Assembly: GCF_018982965.1 (NCBI RefSeq)
Contig: NZ_JACBYP010000008.1
Coordinates: 61,332 to 125,331, forward strand
Reading direction: 5' to 3'
DNA length: 64,000 bases
Origin: Streptomyces mayonensis
GTDB taxonomy: Bacteria > Actinomycetota > Actinomycetes > Streptomycetales > Streptomycetaceae
A program made the translations under genes and the position numbers. Below the pieces are notes generated by a model, which saw only the letters and a list, made by a program, of their open reading frames with translations, made no database searches and was not told where the DNA came from. This document shows positions 43,017 through 51,300 of the stretch, in pieces; the stretch's first letter is position 1; the number at the start of each line of letters is the position of its first letter.

Positions 43017-43646
43017 ATGACGCATACCGCCACCCGGATCCGGTCGGTGGGCCCGCAGGAGGTCAGGGCCCGGCTCGGCCTGCCCGACGCCATGGTCGCG
43101 TCGAAGAAGACCGACCGCCTGGACGACCACTTCAGGCGCTTCATCGCCCACTCGCCGTTCCTGACGATGGCCACCGCGGACGCGGAGGGACGTGCCGACT
43201 GCTCGCCCCGGGGCGACTACCCGGGCTTCGTCAAGGTTCTCGACGACCGCACCCTCGCCGTCCCCGACCGCCCGGGCAACAAGATCGCCGACTCCTTCGG
43301 GAACCTCGCCGAGAACGACGGCGTCGGACTGCTCTTCCTGGTCCCCGGAATGCGCGAGACCCTGCGCGTCAACGGGCGGGCCCACGTCACCGACGAGCCC
43401 GACGTCCTCGCCCGCATGGAGGCGGAGGGCAGGCGGCCGGTGCTGGCCGTCGTCGTCGAGGTGGCCGAGGTGTACTTCCACTGCGGCCGCGCCCTCATCC
43501 GGTCCCGGCTGTGGGACCCGGCGAGCCGGGCGCTCGCCGACGAGATGCCGTCGGTCGGCGAGGTGTTCACCGAGCAGTACGGCCTGGACGTCCCGCCGGA
43601 AGTGATCGAGCGCAAGCTCGAGGACGGCTACCGCAAGCTCTACTGA
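43017..43646 (+). CDS. Pyridoxamine 5'-phosphate oxidase-fold protein (MSMEG_1061 family)
   Basis: A 209-aa split-barrel flavoprotein. It carries SPFLTMATADAEGRADCSPR, DRPGNKIADSFGNLAEND and GLLFLVPGMRETLRVNGRAH, the pattern of the MSMEG_1061 group of FMN-dependent enzymes. Start ATG follows GGAAGGA. It precedes the ferredoxin-type reductase by 20 bp; a shared role in reducing or detoxifying a small molecule is likely, with the reductase supplying electrons. Real substrate unknown. Confidence 0.88.
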   Translation: MTHTATRIRSVGPQEVRARLGLPDAMVASKKTDRLDDHFRRFIAHSPFLTMATADAEGRADCSPRGDYPGFVKVLDDRTLAVPDRPGNKIADSFGNLAENDGVGLLFLVPGMRETLRVNGRAHVTDEPDVLARMEAEGRRPVLAVVVEVAEVYFHCGRALIRSRLWDPASRALADEMPSVGEVFTEQYGLDVPPEVIERKLEDGYRKLY

Positions 43647-43666
43647 ACGCCGGAGGACGACCGCAG

Positions 43667-44623
43667 ATGACCCCGCCGACGGCCACACCGGCCACCGCAC
43701 CGACCACCGCACCGACGCAGGCGACCGTCGTCGACCGCATCGACCGTGTCGCCGGCGACGTCGTCGCCGTGACCCTGCGCGGCACCGAGGGCCCGCTCGC
43801 AACGTGGGAGCCGGGCGCCCACATCGACCTCCGGCTGCCCAACTGGCTCACCCGGCAGTACTCCCTGTGCGGGGACCCTGCCGACCGGGACACCTACCGG
43901 GTAGCCGTGCGCCACGACCGCCTCAGCAGGGGCGGCTCCGAGTACGTCCACCGCTTCCTGCGCCCGGGCCGGCCGCTGCCGGTGTCGCTGCCGCGCAACC
44001 ACTTCCCGCTGCTGCCCGCGCCCCGGTACCTGTTCGTCGCCGGCGGGATCGGCATCACCCCCGTGCTGCCCATGCTGCGGGCCGCGGTCCGCGCGGGCGT
44101 GCCGGCCGGCCTGCTGTACGTGGGGCCGTCGCCCGACGTGATGCCCTTCGCCGCCGAACTGTGCGCCGAGTACGGGACCGTGGTGCGGGTCGTCGCCACC
44201 CGGCAGGAGGGCAGGCCCGACCTGGGCGCCCTGGCCGCCGGACTGGACGAGGACACCCTGGTGTACTGCTGCGGCCCGGCGCCCCTGCTGGCCGCCGCGG
44301 CGGGGGCCTTCCCCGCACGGCGGCTCTACACGGAGCGCTTCCGCCCGTCGGCGAGGACGTTCGGCCCGGACACCGCGTTCGAGGTCGTGTGCCGCGGGTC
44401 GGGCCGCACGGTGCCGGTTGCCGCCGACGAGTCGATGCTCGACGCCCTGACGCACGCCGGGCACCCGCTGCCCGCGGGATGCCGCGAGGGCGTCTGCGGC
44501 AGCTGCGAACTCGCCGTCGCCCGGGGTGAGATCGAGCACCGGGACGACATCGGCGCACCGGCGGGCCGGATGTACCCGTGCGTGTCCCGGGCCCGGTCCC
44601 CGCGCCTCGTCGTGGATCTGTGA
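43667..44623 (+). CDS. PDR/VanB-type oxidoreductase (FMN/NAD plus 2Fe-2S)
   Basis: A 318-aa one-chain electron-transfer protein. N-terminal flavin domain with RQYSLCGDP, NAD-binding domain with FVAGGIGITPVLPML and VYCCGPAPLL, and a C-terminal plant-type 2Fe-2S ferredoxin with CREGVCGSCE and a fourth Cys in MYPCVSR. This is the phthalate-dioxygenase-reductase/VanB layout; such proteins normally serve an oxygenase or demethylase. No oxygenase adjoins it, so the PNPOx-like protein or a distant enzyme may be the acceptor. GGAGG ribosome site. Confidence 0.91.
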   Translation: MTPPTATPATAPTTAPTQATVVDRIDRVAGDVVAVTLRGTEGPLATWEPGAHIDLRLPNWLTRQYSLCGDPADRDTYRVAVRHDRLSRGGSEYVHRFLRPGRPLPVSLPRNHFPLLPAPRYLFVAGGIGITPVLPMLRAAVRAGVPAGLLYVGPSPDVMPFAAELCAEYGTVVRVVATRQEGRPDLGALAAGLDEDTLVYCCGPAPLLAAAAGAFPARRLYTERFRPSARTFGPDTAFEVVCRGSGRTVPVAADESMLDALTHAGHPLPAGCREGVCGSCELAVARGEIEHRDDIGAPAGRMYPCVSRARSPRLVVDL

Positions 44624-44631
44624 GCGGGCGG

Positions 44632-45378
44632 CTACTTCGGTGGGTGCAGCTTCCGGTAGTACGTCCAGCTGGTCTCGTTCGGCTCGCTCCACTCCTCGGG
44701 GGCGTGGGCGAACTCGGGGTGGTGGTCGGCGATGTACGCGCGCGTGCGTCCGGGGACCTCGGCGTACGAGCCGAGCTTGCGGCCCCGGCAGTGGAAGGTG
44801 AGGCCGCCCGGCCGCTGTCCGCGTGCCATCCACGGCAGCCACGGGGACATCCGCGTCCACGACATGGTGGCCGGGACACCGGGCGCGGGCCCCGCGAGGT
44901 CGGCGTGGCGGGCGAAGAACTGGAAGCACTCCAGCGCCTTGTAGGTGTCGCCTGCCGAGTGGACGGGATACTCGGCGACCGGCAGCGGCGAGGGGTAGGC
45001 GAGCGGAATCTCCAGGCTGAAGCAGATCTGGTCGCCGAGGTCGGTCGCCGGGACCGGGAACGGGCGCCACTTCTGGTGGGCCGGGTCGTTCCAGACGTGC
45101 ACCACCGGCAGGTCCCGCCAGGTCTCCAGGATCTCGCGGGTGCCCGGGTCGAGGTAGAAGGCCGCCTCGCGGGTGAGCAGGCGGTAGGCGTCCGGGCCGT
45201 CCTCGGGGTCCTGGACGAGGCGGGCCACGTTGACCCCCTCGAAGCCGAAGAGGCGCTCGTAGGGTGCGTCCGGGGCCCAGGAGTACACGTCGCCGGTCCA
45301 CCAGTACGTGACTTCCTCCCCGTCGAGGGAGGCCCGGGTGCGGGCGAGGGAGCGGAGCAGCTCTGCGGGTGTTGTCAT
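44632..45378 (-). CDS. DUF1838 family protein, 248 aa
   Basis: Cytoplasmic protein of the DUF1838 family, function unknown. Typical stretches: SLDGEEVTYWWTGDVYSWAP, LFGFEGVNVAR, PAHQKWRPFPVP, LTFHCRGRKLGSYAEVP and EPNETSWTYYRKL. No known catalytic motif or signal sequence. Convergent with the reductase gene, only 8 bp between stops. Confidence 0.82.
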   Translation of the reverse strand: MTTPAELLRSLARTRASLDGEEVTYWWTGDVYSWAPDAPYERLFGFEGVNVARLVQDPEDGPDAYRLLTREAAFYLDPGTREILETWRDLPVVHVWNDPAHQKWRPFPVPATDLGDQICFSLEIPLAYPSPLPVAEYPVHSAGDTYKALECFQFFARHADLAGPAPGVPATMSWTRMSPWLPWMARGQRPGGLTFHCRGRKLGSYAEVPGRTRAYIADHHPEFAHAPEEWSEPNETSWTYYRKLHPPK

Positions 45379-45480
45379 GGGACGTACTCTGTCAGTACGC
45401 GTCGCGTCCGAGCGGCGGGTTCGCGTGGAGCGCCCCGGCCTGCTTCACCCAGGTCGGGGCGCTCGCCCTGCGGTTCCGCC

Positions 45481-45957
45481 TCAGCGTTCGCCGGCGAACC
45501 AGTCCTTCTGAGGGGTCGCGGCCGCGAGCCTGCCGCAGTTGGAACCGTAGTTCCAGGCCTGCTGGTTGCCGATGACGCCGCCCCACTCCACGCAGGCGCC
45601 GCGCGCCGCCACGTACACGGGTCCCGCGTACGAGCGGTACTCGCCCTCGTCGTACTGGTCCTCGTCGGTGTCGACGTTGCGCACGTAGGCCACCATGTAC
45701 GTCGGCGAGCCGGTGCTGTTGCGGATCGTCACCGTGCAGTTCTTGCCGTTCGACGAGTTGTAGGTGAGGTAGACCGTGCCGGTGCTGCCGACCGGCATGG
45801 AGTTCACCACGTTGTAGCCGGAGCCGCAGACCCCGTTGTACGACGCCGTCGCGGCGGCGGTGGCCGCGCCGGCGGCGGGAGCCGTGACCAGCATCCCCGC
45901 TCCGACGGCCCCTGCCGCGATCAACGACGCTCCCACGGTCTTCATGGAACGCTTCAT
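45481..45957 (-). CDS. Secreted protein similar to spore-associated protein A
   Basis: A 158-aa protein with a clear signal peptide (MKRSMKTVGASLIAAGAVG, Ala-rich, cleaved near residue 31) and a mature part beginning SYNGVCGSGYNVVNS. The mature part follows the Streptomyces SpaA pattern: TGTVYLTYNSSNGKNCTVTI, SYAGPVYVAARGACVEWGG, YGSNCG, with four cysteines likely in two disulfides. SpaA was found on spores; its role is not settled. Start ATG at 45957 follows GAGGTG. Confidence 0.8.
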   Translation of the reverse strand: MKRSMKTVGASLIAAGAVGAGMLVTAPAAGAATAAATASYNGVCGSGYNVVNSMPVGSTGTVYLTYNSSNGKNCTVTIRNSTGSPTYMVAYVRNVDTDEDQYDEGEYRSYAGPVYVAARGACVEWGGVIGNQQAWNYGSNCGRLAAATPQKDWFAGER

Positions 45958-46283
45958 GGCACCTCGATCCGTGACTGGACTGGCTTCTCCACACTGTTGC
46001 CGAAGCCACCCATTGAGACCTTTGCGCCGGTTCGGTGGTTGCACGCCATTGGCGGCTGTTTACAGCCATTCGCGTGCAGGCGCACGGCATCGAACGGCGG
46101 TTCGTGTCGCTTTCCGTGCGGATCGGTGGCGCCGAGGGCCGCGACGGCCTGGTCGCAGTCGCCGCATCTCTCCCCGGAGCACCGGTACTTCACCCGCTCG
46201 ACCTGGAACTCCTCGGCATCGGGCCGCGTCCCGGTCAGCTCGACGACTTCGACGACCTCGACGACGAACACGGTGGGCGGCAC
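45954..46283 (-). CDS. Small ORF, possibly the remains of a longer gene
   Basis: A 109-codon frame from a GTG at 46283 whose TGA overlaps the SpaA-like ATG. Codons 1-55 have the strong G/C third-position bias of real genes and encode EEFQVERVKYRCSGERCGDC with clustered cysteines; the bias disappears over the last 35 codons. The coding-like signal also extends about 50 bp upstream of any start, to a stop near 46337. This suggests a decayed or frameshifted gene. No family recognised. Confidence 0.3.
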   Translation of the reverse strand: MPPTVFVVEVVEVVELTGTRPDAEEFQVERVKYRCSGERCGDCDQAVAALGATDPHGKRHEPPFDAVRLHANGCKQPPMACNHRTGAKVSMGGFGNSVEKPVQSRIEVP

Positions 46284-46400
46284 GGCGTACTCGTCGAACG
46301 CGGCGATGAGCCGGATCGGCCCCCAGCACGCTGGTCACGACGTGTCGGCCCCCGCAACCTGGCCGAATTCCTGCACAACCGTCGGGCCCGGCGCGGAAGA

Positions 46401-46799
46401 CTAGGAGGCGGCCGCGGGGTCGAAGGCCAGGCAGAACTCGTTGCCCTCGGGGTCGGCCAGCACCACGTGGTCCGGGTGGGAACTCCTCACGGCCGCGCCA
46501 AGAGCGGTCAGGCGCCGGACCTCCGCGTGGAGGTCCGCGGTGAACAGGTCCGGGTGCACGCGGTTCTTCCCGGTCTTCGCCTCCGGCACGAGCTGGAACC
46601 ACAGGCGCGGACCCGCGCCCGCCGGTTCGACGAGCACGGTGGGGTCGTCCTCGGTACTGGTGATGCCGAGCGAGCGCAGCCGGGCGAGCTCCGCCTCGTC
46701 GTAGGGGGCGACGGCGTAGCCGTCCAGTGCCGCGGCCCAGAAGCGGGCCGTGGCCGCGGGGCGGGCGCAGTCGAAGACGATGTCGCCGAGTCGTGCCAT
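46401..46799 (-). CDS. VOC superfamily (glyoxalase/bleomycin-resistance fold) protein
   Basis: A 132-aa VOC protein with paired beta-alpha-beta-beta-beta units: LGDIVFDCARPAATARFWAA, GPRLWFQLVPEAK, HPDLFTADLHAEVRRLTALG and VLADPEGNEFCLAF. It resembles the 'VOC/glyoxalase-like' proteins (Glyoxalase_6) common in Streptomyces. May bind a metal and a small ligand; activity unknown. Divergent from the DUF4037 gene. Confidence 0.87.
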   Translation of the reverse strand: MARLGDIVFDCARPAATARFWAAALDGYAVAPYDEAELARLRSLGITSTEDDPTVLVEPAGAGPRLWFQLVPEAKTGKNRVHPDLFTADLHAEVRRLTALGAAVRSSHPDHVVLADPEGNEFCLAFDPAAAS

Positions 46800-46897
46800 C
46801 CGCCCATGCTCTCCCCGCCGGGCGGACGGTGTCACGCGTGCGCCGGACCGTGCGAAACCGCTTCGCCCGTGCGGGCCCGGTCGGGCAGTCTGCGTCC

Positions 46898-47992
46898 ATG
46901 AGCACACCGTCGTTCGTTCCGGGTCTGGAACTGTCCCGCCGTTTCTACCGCGAAGCCGTCCGGCCCCTCCTGGACGCGCAGGCTCCCGGCATCGCGCACT
47001 CGGCCGCCCGCCTCGGCGGCGGCTCGGAGGTGCTGGGGTTCGACACCGCCCGCTCCGCCGACCACGAGTGGGGCCCCCGGCTCCAGCTGTTCCTGCGGCC
47101 GCAGGACGCCGAACGGGGTGCGGAGATCCGGCAGCTGCTCGCGGAGCGCCTGCCGAAGACGTTCCTCGGCCTGCCGACCCACTTCGCCGAGACCGCCGAC
47201 CCGGGGGTCCGTGTCATGCGGGTGACCGACGGGCCGGTCCATCACCGTGTCGAGATCACGGACACGGCCGGATGGTTCACCCGGCAGCTGGGCTTCGACC
47301 CCGGCCGCGGTGTCACCGTGGCGGACTGGCTGGCCACTCCCGCCCAGCGGCTCGCCGAGGTCACCGCCGGAGCCGTCTTCCACGACGGGCTCGGGCGTCT
47401 CGTTCCCGCTCGGGCGAGCCTCGACTGGTATCCCCACGACGTCTGGCTCCACCTGCTCGCCTGCCAGTGGCGCCGCATCTCGCAGGAGGAGGCCTTCGTC
47501 GGCCGCTGCGGGGAGGTGGGCGACGAACTCGGCTCCGCCGTCGTGGCCGGGCGGCTGGTCCGGGATCTGATGCGGCTGTGCCTGCTGATGGACCGCCGCT
47601 ACCCTCCGTACAGCAAGTGGCTGGGCAGTGCGTTCGCCCATACACCGCAGGCGGCCGTCCTCACGCCGCTCCTCACCGCCGCCCTCGCCGCGACGGACGT
47701 CCGCACCCGCGAGGAGTGTCTGGCCGGCGCCTACGAGGCCGTCGCGGCAGCCCACAACCGGTTGGGGCTCACCGAACCGGTCGACCCCACGACCCGCCCG
47801 TACCACGCGAGGCCGTTCCGGGTGCTGCACGCCGAGCGCTTCGCCGCGGCGCTGGGCGCACGCATCACCGAGCCGTCCGTCCGCGCCCTGCCGCCGACCG
47901 GCACGGTCGACCAGTTCACGGACAGTACCGATCTGGTCGCCGACCCTCGGCGGGCCCGCGCGGTGACCGGCGCGGTGGCGGAGGCCCCGTGA
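46898..47992 (+). CDS. DUF4037 protein (nucleotidyltransferase-like), 364 aa
   Basis: The N-terminal third resembles a nucleotidyltransferase fold (VLGFDTARSADHEWGPRLQL, with acidic residues), and the C-terminal part is DUF4037 (LVRDLMRLCLLMDRRYPPYS, then KWLGSAFAHTP). Related proteins are annotated as uncharacterised or aminoglycoside-adenylyltransferase-like. Cytoplasmic, start ATG without an obvious strong ribosome site. Function not known. Confidence 0.82.
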   Translation: MSTPSFVPGLELSRRFYREAVRPLLDAQAPGIAHSAARLGGGSEVLGFDTARSADHEWGPRLQLFLRPQDAERGAEIRQLLAERLPKTFLGLPTHFAETADPGVRVMRVTDGPVHHRVEITDTAGWFTRQLGFDPGRGVTVADWLATPAQRLAEVTAGAVFHDGLGRLVPARASLDWYPHDVWLHLLACQWRRISQEEAFVGRCGEVGDELGSAVVAGRLVRDLMRLCLLMDRRYPPYSKWLGSAFAHTPQAAVLTPLLTAALAATDVRTREECLAGAYEAVAAAHNRLGLTEPVDPTTRPYHARPFRVLHAERFAAALGARITEPSVRALPPTGTVDQFTDSTDLVADPRRARAVTGAVAEAP

Positions 47993-48002
47993 GCGGGCCG
48001 GG

Positions 48003-48839
48003 TCAGGCGGCGGCCCCGGCGCCGACCGTCACCCGTTCGCCCGGTGCACATCGCAGGAGGCGCGCGTCGTGGCCCCTGCGGCCGGCCTCCGCCAGGAAGT
48101 CCTCCAGCGGAGAACGGAAGACCGTGTAGTCGTCGTAGTGCACGGGCAGTGCCCGTCGTGGGCGCAGCAGGTCGAGGAGGCCGGCCCCCTGTTCCGCGTC
48201 CATGGTGACGACGAGTCCGCCGGGCAGCGTCGTACCGCCCAGGTGCAGGACCGCCAGGTGGATGTCCGGGAACCGCTCGGCGATCGCACGCAGTCCGTCG
48301 TACATCAGGGTGTCGCCGGAGAGGTAGACGACCAGGCGGGTCTCTCCCGAGCGGTCGCCGAACTCCAGCAGGCTGCCCATGACCGGGGGCAGCAGGAAGC
48401 GTGCCGGGCCGGGTGCGTGGCGGCCGGGCAGCGAGGTGACGCGCACCGACGAGTCCCCGCGCCGCAGGGTGCGGCTCTGCCAGGTGCGCAGGCCGGTGGC
48501 GCGGCGGAAGCCGTACAGGCCGCGCAGGAGGCGGGAGCCGTGCGGGGTGGTCACGAACGGCAGGCCCCGGTCCAGGCCCCGCCGCGCCACCCGGTCGAAG
48601 TGGTCCCCGTGCAGGTGGGAGAGTACGACGGCGTCCAGGTCCGCGTGCGGCAGGTCGGCGACGTCCAGGGCGGGTTCCGTCACCCGGCGCGAGACCAGCC
48701 CGTACCCGAGGTGGGCCGCCTGACCGCGGTGCAGGAAGTTGGGGTCGGTGAGGAGCGTCAGATCCTGGTAGCGGATGAGCAGGGTGGCGTTGCCGATGAA
48801 GAGGATCTCGGCCGCGCCGTCCGGCGGGGTGTCTTCCAC
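48003..48839 (-). CDS. MBL-fold metallo-hydrolase, 278 aa
   Basis: Metallo-beta-lactamase-fold hydrolase with the metal motif SHLHGDHFD, an earlier GNATLLIRY, GRHAPGP and VVYLSGDTLMYDG for the later ligands, and a final VHYDDYTVF. It resembles the UlaG/RomA/NAPE-PLD-like group acting on phosphate esters or lactones. The GTG at 48839 follows GAAGGTGAG; upstream the frame remains open but is not coding-like. Convergent with DUF4037, 10 bp between stops. Confidence 0.88.
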   Translation of the reverse strand: MEDTPPDGAAEILFIGNATLLIRYQDLTLLTDPNFLHRGQAAHLGYGLVSRRVTEPALDVADLPHADLDAVVLSHLHGDHFDRVARRGLDRGLPFVTTPHGSRLLRGLYGFRRATGLRTWQSRTLRRGDSSVRVTSLPGRHAPGPARFLLPPVMGSLLEFGDRSGETRLVVYLSGDTLMYDGLRAIAERFPDIHLAVLHLGGTTLPGGLVVTMDAEQGAGLLDLLRPRRALPVHYDDYTVFRSPLEDFLAEAGRRGHDARLLRCAPGERVTVGAGAAA

Positions 48840-49102
48840 GGCGCACTCACCTTCGCCTTCGTCGCTCGTGAATCTCCCTCGCCGGGTACGGGTGATCCGG
48901 GCGCCCGGCTCTACACCTCCGGGACGGGGGACACCGGCCGGGCGCCGCAGGGGCTCACCCTCCCCCGAGCACCGCAGGGACTGCCCCTCCCCCGCCGGGC
49001 CGCCGCTGCCGGTTCGGACGGTGCCGGTTCGGACGGTGCCGGTGCTGCCGCCGGGGCCGGCCTCCTGCGCGTCGAGCGCCGGTGGGGCGCCTTCCAGGCC
49101 GG

Positions 49103-49690
49103 CTACCGGCCCACGATGCCTTCGACCATGCTCATCAGACGCTCTCCCGCCCGGTCGATGCTGCCGTTCTGCGTACTGACCTGTGCGCCCTCCAGGACGA
49201 ACGTGATCTGTGCCGCGGCCTGTTCGGGGTCGGGCAGTGCGGCCCGTACGCACATGCCGGTCAGCCTGCGGGTCTGCCGGGCCTTGTGCTCCTCGATCAC
49301 CTGCCGGGCGGGGTGGGAGCGGTCGGGCAGTTCGGCCAGCGAGTTGATGAAGGGGCAGCCGCGGTGCGAGATCGCCGGCAGCCCTTCGGCGATGAAGCGC
49401 GCCAGGCCGAGGATCTGCTCCCGGGGGCGGTCCGGGAAGTCGGCCTCGACACGGTCGAAGGCGGCCTGGTAGTCGGCGGCGACGATCCGCAGCCACTCGG
49501 CGACGAGGGCGTCCTTGGTCCCGAAGTGCCGGTAGATCGCCATTTTCGTGGTCCCGGCCCGCTCGGCGATCGCCTGGACGCCCACCCGCCGGATCCCCTC
49601 GGTCTGGAAGAGCTCTTCGGCCGCGTCGAGGACGCGCTCGCGGGGCGGCAGCTTGGCCACCCTGCTCGGCCTTCTGGCGGGCGCTGTCAT
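49103..49690 (-). CDS. TetR family regulator
   Basis: A 195-aa repressor with HTH at about 15-62 (RERVLDAAEELFQTEGIRRV, then AERAGTTKMAIYRHFGTKD). The C-terminal domain matches the TetR_C_16/LmrA-YxaF type, with RGCPFINSLAELPDRSHPAR. ATG after GGAGGAG. Divergent from the amidase gene; a perfect interrupted palindrome lies between. It probably controls the amidase and itself. Confidence 0.9.
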   Translation of the reverse strand: MTAPARRPSRVAKLPPRERVLDAAEELFQTEGIRRVGVQAIAERAGTTKMAIYRHFGTKDALVAEWLRIVAADYQAAFDRVEADFPDRPREQILGLARFIAEGLPAISHRGCPFINSLAELPDRSHPARQVIEEHKARQTRRLTGMCVRAALPDPEQAAAQITFVLEGAQVSTQNGSIDRAGERLMSMVEGIVGR

Positions 49691-49773
49691 GACTCCTCCG
49701 TGACGTGCCGATCCGCGGCGTCCGGTGGACCGGGGCGCCTGCACTGCTGCTACGGTACCAGTCCGTCCCAGAC

Positions 49774-49789
49774 GATACCGTCCGGTATC
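49774..49789. promoter_or_regulatory. Probable TetR operator before the amidase gene
   Basis: GATACCG-TC-CGGTATC is a perfect inverted repeat of 7-bp arms, 84 bp from the TetR start and 60 bp before the amidase start. Related pieces, GGTACC near 49754 and GGTATCC near 49804, may be extra half-sites. Confidence 0.7.
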
Positions 49790-49848
49790 ACATGGGACCT
49801 TAAGGTATCCCCCAGTGATGCCGTTGTCCCCGTTCCTGAGGAGTGACA

Positions 49849-51300
49849 GTGGATCTGACCGAGTACGTACGCCACGACGGAGTCGGCCTGGCCCGGCTGA
49901 TGGCCGACGGCGAGGTGACCCCGGCGGAGGTGGAGGCGGCCGCGCGCGAGGCCGCGGAGGAGGTCGGCGGGCGGGTCGGCGCCGTCGTGGAGACCTGGCC
50001 GGCCGACGACGTGCCCGTGCCCGGCAGCTCGCCACTGGCCGGGGTGCCCTTCCTGGTCAAGGACATAGGAACGACCGTGGCCGGGCGGCGGACGGAGCTG
50101 GGCAGCCGGCTCGCGGCCGGCCATGTGGCCCCGGCCGACTCCTTCCTGACGCGGCGCCTGCGCCGCGGCGGCCTCGTGACGTTCGGGCGCACGGCGACGC
50201 CGGAGCTGGCCTACAGCATCACCACGGAGCCGGTGCTGTACGGTCCGGTCCGCAACCCCTGGGACCCGGCGCGCAGCGCGGGCGGATCCAGTGGGGGCGC
50301 GGGCGCGGCCGTCGCCGCCGGGGTGGTCCCGCTCGCCCATGCAACCGACGCCGCAGGCTCGCTGCGCATCCCCGCCTCCTGCAACGGGCTCTTCGGGCTG
50401 AAGCCCAGCCGCGGCCGCGTCTCGATGGGCCCCGACGCGGACGAGGTCTTCAGCGGCCTCGCCGTGCAGGGCTGCGTCAGCCGTACCGTGCGCGACAGCG
50501 CCGCGCTGCTCGACCTCGTCTGCGGCCCCGAGCCGGGCGATCCGCACACGGCGCCGCGGCCCTTCCGTCCCTTTCTCGAGGAGGTCACCCGCCCTGCGGG
50601 CACGCTGCGCGTCGGCGTCCTCGCCGGGGCCTGGGGCGGGCGCCGCACCAGCGCCCCCGTGGCCGACGCCCTGACCCGTACCGTGCGGCTGCTCGAATCC
50701 CTGGGTCACCGGGTGGAGGAGACACCCGTCGGCCTCGGTACCGACTGGGAGGGCTTCGTACGGGCCTGTGCCCGCGTGTTCACCGCGAACCTCGCCGCCA
50801 CGGTCGACGCGCTGGCCACCGCCCTGGGCCGCCCCGTCGACTCCTCCACCCTGGAGGCACCGACCCTGGCCGCGTACCACTACGGGCAGGGGGTGACCGG
50901 GCCCCGGCTCCTGGCCGCGCTCACCGTGCGCAACACCGTCGCCCGCAGCCTCGCGGAGTACTTCGACACCTACGACGTGCTGCTCACCCCGACGCTGCCG
51001 GAGCTGCCGATGCCCCTGGGGACGTACACCGAGGGCGGAGAGGCGCTGGACGGCGCCGGCTGGATCGAGCGCCTCCTCGACCGGGCACCGTTCACCACGG
51101 TGTTCAACGTGGCGGGTACCCCGGCCATGTCCGTGCCGGTGACCGCCGACGCGGAGACGGGGCTGCCGGCGGGCATGCAGTTCGCGGCGGGCTACGGGCG
51201 CGAGGACCTCCTCTTCCGCCTCGCCGGCCAGCTCGAGCGCGCGCTCCCTTGGACGGGCCGCACACCCGTCGTGCGGGCCGGTGCCGACGCCGGCCGGTAG
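49849..51300 (+). CDS. Amidase (amidase-signature family), 483 aa
   Basis: Hydrolyses a carboxamide with the Ser-cisSer-Lys triad. The Lys is in PFLVKDIGT and the signature Ser-rich loop in AGGSSGGAGAAVAAG, followed by GSLRIPASCNGLFGLKPSRG. Length fits family members such as 6-aminohexanoate cyclic-dimer hydrolase-type amidases. I prefer the GTG at 49849, with GAGGAG six bases upstream, over the GTG two codons earlier. The last 109 bp overlap the convergent MFS gene. Substrate unknown; the TetR neighbour suggests an inducible compound. Confidence 0.9.
   Translation: MDLTEYVRHDGVGLARLMADGEVTPAEVEAAAREAAEEVGGRVGAVVETWPADDVPVPGSSPLAGVPFLVKDIGTTVAGRRTELGSRLAAGHVAPADSFLTRRLRRGGLVTFGRTATPELAYSITTEPVLYGPVRNPWDPARSAGGSSGGAGAAVAAGVVPLAHATDAAGSLRIPASCNGLFGLKPSRGRVSMGPDADEVFSGLAVQGCVSRTVRDSAALLDLVCGPEPGDPHTAPRPFRPFLEEVTRPAGTLRVGVLAGAWGGRRTSAPVADALTRTVRLLESLGHRVEETPVGLGTDWEGFVRACARVFTANLAATVDALATALGRPVDSSTLEAPTLAAYHYGQGVTGPRLLAALTVRNTVARSLAEYFDTYDVLLTPTLPELPMPLGTYTEGGEALDGAGWIERLLDRAPFTTVFNVAGTPAMSVPVTADAETGLPAGMQFAAGYGREDLLFRLAGQLERALPWTGRTPVVRAGADAGR

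Noticed and set aside
48840..49102. A further gene between the MBL hydrolase and TetR
   Set aside because: Frames crossing it are low complexity and include a 15-bp direct repeat (GGTTCGGACGGTGCC); nothing coding-like was seen.
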